This document shows positions 1 through 5,742 of a stretch of DNA of 5,742 nucleotides, piece by piece. The notes under the pieces were generated by a model, which saw only the letters and a program-made list of their open reading frames with translations, was not told where the DNA came from and ran no database searches. Source of the DNA: CANLWN01 sp039815505 (lineage in GTDB: Bacteria; Bacteroidota; Bacteroidia; Flavobacteriales; Flavobacteriaceae); NCBI GenBank assembly GCA_039815505.1, contig JBCBZE010000230.1, positions 1 through 5,742 on the forward strand, read 5' to 3'. The translations under genes were made by a program, and so were the position numbers. Numbering within the stretch: position 1 is the stretch's first letter; every line of letters starts with the position of its first letter.

Positions 1-2325
1 AAAAGTTTTTCCTTTAGGTTATCCAAGCAGAACAAGATCATATTGGGAAGCTTGTTGATATTCCTGAGCATGGCCTTATTCTTTTCCTTTATTTCTTATT
101 ATTTTACTTGGCAAGAAGACCAAAGCTTGCTTACGGAATTCACCGATCGCAATGAGCAAGCTAAAAATCTATTGAATAAATTCGGTGCGGGGGTGAGTCA
201 TTTTTTCATGTATAAAGGCTTTGGGATAGCCGCACTGATTTTTCCTGTTTTACTCTGTATTACCGGGCTTTATTTATTTCTTAGCTTGGAACGAAAAGGA
301 TTGTTAGGTATATGGATATGGGGGTTGGTGTTCGTGATATGGACAGCCATAGCCTTGGGTTTCTTTGCGGTCAAGAGCCCTCTTTTGGGAGGTCTTATCG
401 GTTATGAAATGAACGATTTTTTGCAGGACTACACAGGAAAAATAGGCGTTTTTCTATTATTGCTATTTGGGTTCACCATTATTTTGGTGCGTCTGTTCAA
501 ATTTACCCCGGACGGCCTTGTAAGCTACTTTAAACGAAAAAGGGAGTCCCTTAGTTCCGAAGTTAAGGACAGTTCGGTACAAACCGATGAAATCTTATTG
601 AGTACCGCCGATGAATCGCCCATCATCGTCGATACCTATACCCACAAAGAAGATATTCCCATATTGGAAAAAGATATGGACGCGGAACTGGAGGTGAACG
701 TTTCCAATACACCCGTGGAAGAGAAGGAGGATATTGCCATGGAAGTGGAAAAAATAACCGAAGAAAAGGAAGTTACGGACAACGTAGCGGACAAACTGGT
801 GGCAGATTTTGGGGAGTTCGATCCTACCTTGGAGTTGGGTAATTTTAAGTTCCCGACCCTGGAACTTTTGGATGCGCACGGGGCTACGGGCGGCATTACC
901 ATTAATCAGGAAGAATTAGAGGAAAACAAGAACAAAATTGTCAATACCCTCAAAAATTATAAAATAGGCATCGCACAGATCAAGGCTACAATTGGTCCAA
1001 CGGTTACCTTGTATGAAATTGTACCGGAGGCCGGTGTCCGAATTTCCAAAATAAAGAACTTGGAAGACGACATAGCCCTCTCTTTGGCCGCCTTGGGCAT
1101 TCGGATAATAGCGCCCATTCCCGGTAAGGGCACCATTGGTATAGAAGTACCCAATAAAAGTGCTACCATCGTTTCCATGCGTTCCGTTATTGCCTCTAAC
1201 AAATTTCAAAAAGCGGAAATGCAGTTGCCCATTGCATTTGGTAAGACCATAAGTAATGAGACCTTTGTAGTGGATTTGGCAAAAATGCCCCACCTGCTCA
1301 TGGCGGGAGCTACCGGACAGGGGAAGTCCGTTGGTTTAAATGCCGTATTGACCTCCTTGTTGTACAAGAAGCATCCGGCGGAGGTAAAGTTTATTTTAGT
1401 GGACCCCAAAAAAGTGGAGCTTACCTTATATAACAAAATTGAACGGCACTATTTGGCCAAATTGCCCGACTCCGAGGAAGCCATTATTACGGATAATACC
1501 AAAGTCATCAATACCTTAAATTCGCTCTGTATAGAAATGGACAATAGGTATGAATTGTTGAAGGTTGCCATGGTGCGTAATATCAAGGAATACAATGCCA
1601 AGTTCAAGACCCGTAAACTAAATCCAAACGACGGTCATAAGTTTTTACCCTATATTGTTTTGGTCATCGATGAATTTGCGGACCTTATCATGACCGCCGG
1701 CAAGGAAGTAGAAGCCCCTATTGCCAGACTGGCACAATTGGCCAGGGCTATCGGGATTCATCTGATCATAGCTACCCAAAGACCATCGGTTAATGTCATT
1801 ACCGGTATAATCAAGGCCAATTTTCCGGCTAGGATAGCCTTTAGGGTGACCTCAAAAATAGATTCCAGGACCATATTGGATACCCAAGGTGCCGATCAAC
1901 TCATCGGTAGGGGAGATATGCTCTTTACCCAGGGTAACGATGTAACCAGGATACAATGTGCTTTTGTAGATACGCCCGAGGTCGCCAAAATTACCGAATA
2001 CATTGGTTCGCAGCGCGCCTATCCAGAGGCACATCTCCTTCCTGAATACTCGGGAGAAGATTCTGGCACAAGTATTGATTATAATATTTCTGAAAGGGAT
2101 AGTATGTTCAAGGATGCGGCCGAGGTCATCATTATTGCCCAACAGGGTTCCGCCTCCTTGATACAGCGAAAACTAAAATTGGGGTACAACCGTGCAGGTA
2201 GGATCATAGATCAATTGGAAGCGGCAGGTATCGTAGGGCCCTTTGAAGGGAGCAAGGCCAGACAAGTATTGGTCCCGGACCTATTAGCATTGGAACAATT
2301 ATTAAACAACGAAACAAAATCATAG
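1..2325 (+). CDS. ftsK: DNA translocase FtsK (FtsK/SpoIIIE family), 5' end outside the window
   Basis: ATP-driven, membrane-anchored double-stranded DNA pump that clears and aligns chromosome termini at the division septum. The frame is open from base 1. The 14 codons before the first possible start (TTG at 43) look like normal FtsK sequence just before TM1 (RLSKQNKII), so the gene begins upstream; 774 codons are visible. Counting codons from base 1, four membrane segments lie at about 15-35, 71-96, 101-124 and 147-166. An acidic linker follows (about 170-275), much shorter than that of E. coli FtsK. Next comes the alpha domain (about 280-395, with GPTVTLYEIVPEAGVRISKI and PGKGTIGIEVPN). The RecA-like motor has Walker A GATGQGKS (codons 436-443, bases 1306-1329), Walker B VLVIDE (D557, E558) and the IATQRPSVNVITG segment (from base 1768). 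The C-terminal winged-helix gamma domain (about 708-770) keeps GYNRAGRIIDQLEAAGIVG, the part that reads orienting DNA sites and contacts XerD in known FtsKs. All key motor residues are intact. It is the first visible gene of a tight cluster. Confidence 0.97.
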   Translation, partial: KSFSFRLSKQNKIILGSLLIFLSMALFFSFISYYFTWQEDQSLLTEFTDRNEQAKNLLNKFGAGVSHFFMYKGFGIAALIFPVLLCITGLYLFLSLERKGLLGIWIWGLVFVIWTAIALGFFAVKSPLLGGLIGYEMNDFLQDYTGKIGVFLLLLFGFTIILVRLFKFTPDGLVSYFKRKRESLSSEVKDSSVQTDEILLSTADESPIIVDTYTHKEDIPILEKDMDAELEVNVSNTPVEEKEDIAMEVEKITEEKEVTDNVADKLVADFGEFDPTLELGNFKFPTLELLDAHGATGGITINQEELEENKNKIVNTLKNYKIGIAQIKATIGPTVTLYEIVPEAGVRISKIKNLEDDIALSLAALGIRIIAPIPGKGTIGIEVPNKSATIVSMRSVIASNKFQKAEMQLPIAFGKTISNETFVVDLAKMPHLLMAGATGQGKSVGLNAVLTSLLYKKHPAEVKFILVDPKKVELTLYNKIERHYLAKLPDSEEAIITDNTKVINTLNSLCIEMDNRYELLKVAMVRNIKEYNAKFKTRKLNPNDGHKFLPYIVLVIDEFADLIMTAGKEVEAPIARLAQLARAIGIHLIIATQRPSVNVITGIIKANFPARIAFRVTSKIDSRTILDTQGADQLIGRGDMLFTQGNDVTRIQCAFVDTPEVAKITEYIGSQRAYPEAHLLPEYSGEDSGTSIDYNISERDSMFKDAAEVIIIAQQGSASLIQRKLKLGYNRAGRIIDQLEAAGIVGPFEGSKARQVLVPDLLALEQLLNNETKS

Positions 2326-2330
2326 CCAAA

Positions 2331-2972
2331 ATGAAAAAATTACTTTTTTTAATTGCCGTACTCGGGACTTCCGTTGCCATGGCACAAAATTCGGAAAAGG
2401 CGAAAAACCTATTGGACCAAGTATATAACAAAGTAAAAAGTTACGATAACATCTATGTGGATTTTAAGTATACCCTGAACAATGCGGAAGCGAATATTAA
2501 TCAGGAAACCAGGGGCGATGTTACCATGCAAGGTGATAAGTACCTATTTAACTATTTAGGGTCACAGCAAATGTATGACGGTAGCAAAGTGTATACCATT
2601 GTTCCTGAAAATGAAGAGGTTACTATAGAAAATAGATCGGAAGAAGACAATACCATTACCCCTTCAAAAATGCTAACGTTCTATAAAAAAGGCCATAATT
2701 ATGAATGGGACGTACTTCAAAATGTGCAAGGTAGAAAAATACAGTATGTAAAGCTGATACCTATTAATTCCAATTCGGAGATACAATCGATTCTTTTGGG
2801 CGTGGATGTGGAGACCAAACACATCTATAAATTGATAGAAACAGGTAAAAATGGTACCAAGACCACCATTACTGTTAATTCTTTTAAAACGGATCAGCCA
2901 TTATCAAAAACCTTGTTTACCTTTGATGAAAGTAAGTACAAAAATGATGGGTACTACATCATAAGAGGATAA
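2331..2972 (+). CDS. lolA: LolA-like periplasmic outer-membrane lipoprotein carrier protein
   Basis: Predicted periplasmic chaperone that takes lipoproteins released by the inner-membrane LolCDE transporter and carries them to the outer membrane. The 213-residue product begins with a clear signal peptide: MKK, a hydrophobic core LLFLIAVLGTSVA, and a likely signal peptidase I site after AMA (between residues 18 and 19). No lipobox cysteine is present, so the product should be soluble. The mature part has the LolA pattern: an N-terminal helix (NLLDQVYNKVKSYDNIYVDF), alternating beta strands, and the central QQMYDGSKVYTIVPENEEV stretch (residues 79-97), matching the usual DG-x-x-(W/Y) and P-x-x-x-x-V region. 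Length fits the family. The ATG lies 5 bases after the ftsK stop, with A-rich sequence and no Shine-Dalgarno, as is common in Bacteroidota. No LolB is visible; Bacteroidota are generally thought to lack a recognisable one. Family assignment is firm, but lipoprotein cargo is inferred from the family and the neighbouring permease. Confidence 0.9.
   Translation: MKKLLFLIAVLGTSVAMAQNSEKAKNLLDQVYNKVKSYDNIYVDFKYTLNNAEANINQETRGDVTMQGDKYLFNYLGSQQMYDGSKVYTIVPENEEVTIENRSEEDNTITPSKMLTFYKKGHNYEWDVLQNVQGRKIQYVKLIPINSNSEIQSILLGVDVETKHIYKLIETGKNGTKTTITVNSFKTDQPLSKTLFTFDESKYKNDGYYIIRG
2963..2969 (+). promoter_or_regulatory. Shine-Dalgarno-like site before the TTG start of the permease gene
   Basis: AAGAGGA, with a GAGG core at 2965-2968, sits inside the last codons of lolA and 6 bases before the TTG at 2976. 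The spacing suits a ribosome binding site and it supports the unusual start. Members of this phylum use Shine-Dalgarno pairing weakly, so the site may contribute little, or may only encode the terminal Arg-Gly of LolA. Confidence 0.4.
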
Positions 2973-2975
2973 AAA

Positions 2976-4496
2976 TTGCGAATCCTAGACCGTTATATAC
3001 TATTCAGGTTCCTGTACAATTTTATAAGCTCGTTTGTAATATTGATGTTTATCTTCATATTCCAAACGATTTGGCTTTTTATAGATGATTTGGCCGGCAA
3101 GGGGCTGGATATCGTCATTATAGGAAAGTTCCTTTTTTACCTTATGCCCAATCTAACGGAAAAAGTGCTACCGCTTACCGTACTGCTTTCATCCATACTT
3201 ACATTTGGCACCTTCGCGGAAAACTACGAGTTCGCCGCAATGAAGGCTTCAGGGATTTCATTGCAACGCGCCATGCGAAGTCTCATCTTCTTTATTGTGT
3301 TTTTAGGGGGTGTCACCTTTTATTTTGCGAATAGCGTGATTCCGGCATCGGAACAAAAAATCTATAACCTTAGAAGAAATATTGCAAAAGTAAAACCCGC
3401 CGTGGCCATCGCGGAGGGCGCTTTTAGCGATTTTGAAGGTACCGGCATGAATATAAAGGTGAACGAAAAATATGGTGAGAACGACCGTTTTTTAAAAAAT
3501 GTCATCATTCACAAAAAGACAAAAACCAGTGTCAACAATACGGTTATCAAAGCAAAGACCGGGGAATTGATCAGTAGTAAGGAATCGGATATCATACAAT
3601 TGGTACTGAAAGATGGTCACTACTATGAGGATGTTCAGAAAAAATCCAGCAAGGACAAAAGAAAATATCCCTTTGCCAAATCCAATTTTGAAATCTACAC
3701 GATGAACATCGATATCTCCGGACTAAACAATGTGGATATGGATGAAGAAAGGGATATTAGTACGGACAAAATGAAAAATATTTCCAGATTGTCCAAGGAT
3801 ATGGATTCCTTAAAAAAGGATAATGTCAAAATAGTCAAGGCATTTTCCAAAAATATCTACACCAGAATGGGTGCCTTCCTGCCCGTTTCTTCCAAAGATT
3901 CTACCAAAGGACGTAGATTGCGGCCCATAAAAAATGATACCGTACCAAAGGTTGAAGAACACCTTACGGTATTACGTGAATCGGATTCAACACTTTCCGT
4001 ACAGCAAATCGTAGGCCTATACAAGGATTGGCAGAAAGCGCAAGTGATGAATTTGGCCAAAAACTCCACTACCAATATCCTTACCTCCGTTCAAGGTAAA
4101 AAGGAGGAACTACAAAAAAGATATGAAATACACCGAAGGCATATATTGTCCCTTCATAAAAAGTTTGCCTTGGCCTTTTCCTGTGTTATTTTATTTTTTG
4201 TTGGTGCACCTTTGGGCGCCATTATTCGTAAAGGGGGCTTGGGCCTCCCCATGGTTATTGCGATCATACTGTTCCTTACCTATTATTTTATAGGTGTTTT
4301 TGCGGAAAACTATGCCAAAAAAGGAAATATACACCCTGCGTTGGGGGCATGGTTATCTACCTTAATAATGTTACCTTTGGGCATCTTTTTGACCAAGAGA
4401 GCCACGGCAGATAGAGGACTGACCAATATTGGTGCCATCATAACCGATTTCTTTAAGAAAATATTCAAAAAGAAAAACAAAGTTGTTACAACATGA
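2976..4496 (+). CDS. LptF/LptG (YjgP/YjgQ) family permease, lipopolysaccharide export
   Basis: Predicted inner-membrane subunit of the LptB2FG transporter, which pulls lipopolysaccharide out of the inner membrane and passes it to the periplasmic Lpt bridge. Of 506 residues, membrane segments lie at about 12-37, 62-80 and 101-121, then a large periplasmic region, then about 397-415, 424-446 and 455-473: the six-segment family plan. Family signatures include the N-terminal ILDRYIL, FGTFAENYEFAAMKASGIS after TM2 (77-95, the segment that contacts the ATPase), and FFVGAPLGAIIRKGG (407-421). E. coli LptF and LptG are about 360 residues; the excess is mainly a charged, lysine- and aspartate-rich stretch at about 255-395 between the beta-jellyroll and TM4. 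The start is TTG: the in-frame lolA stop TAA is only two codons upstream and the next ATG (residue 24) falls inside TM1. The gene is 3 bases after lolA and overlaps ribB by 4. Sequence alone does not show whether it acts as LptF or LptG; a partner is probably encoded elsewhere. Confidence 0.92.
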   Translation: MRILDRYILFRFLYNFISSFVILMFIFIFQTIWLFIDDLAGKGLDIVIIGKFLFYLMPNLTEKVLPLTVLLSSILTFGTFAENYEFAAMKASGISLQRAMRSLIFFIVFLGGVTFYFANSVIPASEQKIYNLRRNIAKVKPAVAIAEGAFSDFEGTGMNIKVNEKYGENDRFLKNVIIHKKTKTSVNNTVIKAKTGELISSKESDIIQLVLKDGHYYEDVQKKSSKDKRKYPFAKSNFEIYTMNIDISGLNNVDMDEERDISTDKMKNISRLSKDMDSLKKDNVKIVKAFSKNIYTRMGAFLPVSSKDSTKGRRLRPIKNDTVPKVEEHLTVLRESDSTLSVQQIVGLYKDWQKAQVMNLAKNSTTNILTSVQGKKEELQKRYEIHRRHILSLHKKFALAFSCVILFFVGAPLGAIIRKGGLGLPMVIAIILFLTYYFIGVFAENYAKKGNIHPALGAWLSTLIMLPLGIFLTKRATADRGLTNIGAIITDFFKKIFKKKNKVVTT

Positions 4497-5635
4497 TCAC
4501 AAGTATGGAAAAGAACATACAGCTCAATACGATAGAAGAAGCTATTGAGGATATACGAAATGGTAAGGTCATCATCGTAGTCGATGATGAGAATAGGGAA
4601 AATGAAGGCGATTTCATTGCCGCAGCGGAAAAAGTAAGCCCTGAAATGATCAATTTTATGGCCAAACATGGGCGTGGATTGATCTGTGCGCCCTTGACCG
4701 AAGATCGTTGCCAGGAGCTGCACTTGGAAATGATGGTAAAAAACAATACCGTACTGCATCAAACCCAATTTACCGTATCCGTGGATTTAATTGGTCATGG
4801 CTGCACTACTGGCATATCCGTTCATGACCGTTCAAAAACGATTTTGTCCCTGGTGGATAAAAATACCAAGCCCCATGATTTGGGAAGACCGGGACATATT
4901 TTTCCCCTACGTGCAAAAAACGGAGGGGTCCTTAGACGCACCGGCCATACTGAAGCCGCCATTGATCTGGCCCGTTTGGCGGATCTGGAGCCTGCGGGCA
5001 TCCTGGTAGAAATCCTGAACGAGGATGGTACCATGGCACGGTTGCCCCAATTGATGGAAGTGGCCAAAAAGTTCGACCTTAAAGTTATATCCATAGAGGA
5101 TCTGGTGGCCTACAGGATGGAACACGATAGCCTTATTGAACGCAAAGAAGCTTTTGACATTACCACTCGCTTTGGTAAGTTTAGGTTACGTGCCTATAAA
5201 CAAACCACCAATAATCAGATACATATTGCCTTGGTAAAAGGTACCTGGACCACGGGGGAGCCTATCCTTACCCGGATCAATGCCAGTTTGGTAAACAATG
5301 ATATATTGGGCACCTTGACCAATAATCCGGATAAAAAATTGGAAGAAATGTTCAAGGCCATTAACAAAGAGGACAAGGGCGCCATTGTATTTATCAACCA
5401 ACAATCACAATCCCTTAATTTATTGAACAGACTATCGGAATTAAAGGAACTGCAGACAAAACAGATATTCAAGGCACCCAAAATTGAAATGGATACCAAA
5501 GATTTTGGTGTTGGGGCCCAGATTCTTCATGACCTGAACATCACCAAAATACGCCTTATGACCAATACCACCCAGACCAAACGCGTAGGTATGGTGGGTT
5601 ATGGTCTGGAAATTGTGGAATATGTAGGGTACTAA
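4493..5635 (+). CDS. ribB: 3,4-dihydroxy-2-butanone-4-phosphate synthase with degenerate GTP cyclohydrolase II-like C-terminal domain
   Basis: Riboflavin biosynthesis: converts ribulose 5-phosphate to 3,4-dihydroxy-2-butanone 4-phosphate plus formate. The N-terminal half (about 10-210) is a complete RibB domain: DDENRENEGDF (31-41, metal/substrate residues R35, E36, E38, D40), HGRGLICAPL (59-68), HGCTTGISVHDRSKT (102-116), RPGHIFPL and RRTGHTEAAIDLARL with H152, and E173 in ILVEILNEDGTMAR. The C-terminal half (about 225-380) aligns in order with RibA (RFGKFRLRAY, LTRIN, DFGVGAQILHDL, GYGLEIVEYV) but contains no cysteine at all, so the three zinc ligands are gone. The EGRGIGL loop reads QQSQSLNL (303-310). 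RibA activity is therefore unlikely, although the fused 380-residue length matches RibBA. The ATG at 4493 overlaps the permease stop (ATGA), suggesting coupled translation; ATG at 4505 is a possible alternative start. No FMN riboswitch lies upstream, where the DNA is coding. Confidence 0.95.
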   Translation: MITSMEKNIQLNTIEEAIEDIRNGKVIIVVDDENRENEGDFIAAAEKVSPEMINFMAKHGRGLICAPLTEDRCQELHLEMMVKNNTVLHQTQFTVSVDLIGHGCTTGISVHDRSKTILSLVDKNTKPHDLGRPGHIFPLRAKNGGVLRRTGHTEAAIDLARLADLEPAGILVEILNEDGTMARLPQLMEVAKKFDLKVISIEDLVAYRMEHDSLIERKEAFDITTRFGKFRLRAYKQTTNNQIHIALVKGTWTTGEPILTRINASLVNNDILGTLTNNPDKKLEEMFKAINKEDKGAIVFINQQSQSLNLLNRLSELKELQTKQIFKAPKIEMDTKDFGVGAQILHDLNITKIRLMTNTTQTKRVGMVGYGLEIVEYVGY

Positions 5636-5706
5636 TTTTTTTTGGATGATCCCGAGCATCATGCTTGCATGTTAAGTAGTTGGTCTGGTAACCATACGCA
5701 GCATCT
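5636..5706. other. Short intergenic region after ribB
   Basis: This stretch of 71 bases opens with eight consecutive T (5636-5643) right after the ribB stop, with no stable GC-rich stem before them, so a normal intrinsic terminator is not supported. A weak 5-base-pair stem (ATGAT 5646-5650 with ATCAT 5658-5662, loop of 7) follows but has no T-run after it. No clear Bacteroidota promoter (TTG then TAnnTTTG) and no RNA gene is visible. The hexamer AGCATC occurs twice (5655-5660 and 5700-5705). Confidence 0.5.
5655..5671. repeat. Overlapping short inverted repeats downstream of ribB
   Basis: Two imperfect palindromes overlap here: AGCAT-C-ATGCT at 5655-5665 and CATGC-TT-GCATG at 5660-5671. The spacers of 1 and 2 bases are too small for good RNA hairpins, so a protein-binding site is at least as likely as a transcript structure. 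They may also be chance in a short, simple sequence. Confidence 0.3.
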
Positions 5707-5742
5707 ATGACCAAATATGACCCAAGCACCCTATTGGAACAC
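5707..5742 (+). CDS. Possible start of the next gene, cut by the right edge
   Basis: An ATG at 5707 opens a frame of 12 codons (MTKYDPSTLLEH) that runs to the window end without a stop. The nearest upstream in-frame stop is TAA at 5689, so this ATG would be the first possible start. A second ATG at 5717 in another frame (MTQAPYWN) also stays open, so the choice is not secure. No ribosome binding site is seen. I do not recognise the protein and assign no function. Confidence 0.3.
   Translation, partial: MTKYDPSTLLEH

Noticed and set aside
43..45. TTG at 43 as the real start of ftsK
   Set aside because: It lies at the very beginning of TM1, and the upstream codons to base 1 are open and look like the basic residues that normally precede this segment. 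The start is more likely outside the window.
595..1293. Several 80-125-codon open frames on the - strand within ftsK
   Set aside because: They overlap each other in different frames opposite a conserved gene and show no family motifs; chance open frames opposite coding DNA.
4440..4500. FMN riboswitch upstream of the riboflavin gene
   Set aside because: The DNA before ribB encodes the permease C-terminus and overlaps the ribB start. There is no room for the riboswitch aptamer and no matching conserved bases were seen.
4310..4768. 152-codon open frame on the - strand across the permease-ribB junction
   Set aside because: It is antisense to two well-supported genes, its translation has no recognisable family or domain, and its amino-acid make-up is that of a shadow frame.
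4791..5009. 72-codon + strand frame inside ribB
   Set aside because: It lies wholly within the conserved RibB catalytic domain in another frame and resembles no known protein.
5636..5643. Intrinsic terminator at the T8 run after ribB
   Set aside because: No stable GC-rich stem precedes the T-run on the + strand; only a 3-base-pair GTA/TAC match is near. The weak stem that follows has no T-run of its own.
5636..5742. Convergent gene on the - strand entering from the right edge
   Set aside because: One - strand frame is open here and continues antisense into ribB, but its translation is not recognisable and its continuation would overlap the conserved end of ribB.

Overview
The window looks like chromosomal housekeeping DNA from a member of the Bacteroidota, most likely the family Flavobacteriaceae. 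The proteins have the style of that group: an FtsK with a short acidic linker, a small LolA with no LolB beside it, an enlarged LptF/LptG-type permease, and a RibB protein with a degenerate RibA-like tail. Translation starts mostly lack a Shine-Dalgarno sequence, and the base composition is moderately AT-rich. The genus cannot be named from this sequence alone.

Layout: all four clear genes are on the + strand and packed head to tail. (1) 1-2325 is ftsK, the DNA translocase of division and chromosome segregation. Its reading frame is open to the left edge, so the true start lies outside the window. (2) 2331-2972 is lolA, a periplasmic lipoprotein carrier, 5 bases after ftsK. (3) 2976-4496 is an LptF/LptG-family permease for lipopolysaccharide export, 3 bases after lolA, with a TTG start. 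(4) 4493-5635 is ribB, 3,4-dihydroxy-2-butanone-4-phosphate synthase, overlapping the permease gene by 4 bases (ATGA). It carries a C-terminal GTP cyclohydrolase II-like domain that has lost its zinc and catalytic residues. (5) 5636-5742 is a short intergenic stretch with a T-tract and small overlapping inverted repeats, followed by a possible start of a next gene cut by the right edge.

The spacing implies one transcript with translational coupling. Two of the genes (lolA and the permease) serve transport of lipoprotein and lipopolysaccharide to the outer membrane. FtsK couples division to chromosome segregation, and ribB feeds riboflavin synthesis, so the cluster is a growth/envelope operon rather than a single pathway.

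I found no mobile element, CRISPR array, RNA gene, riboswitch or defence system, and no convincing new system. The observation most worth a second look is the dead-looking cyclohydrolase half of the RibB protein, which automatic annotation would probably call bifunctional RibBA.
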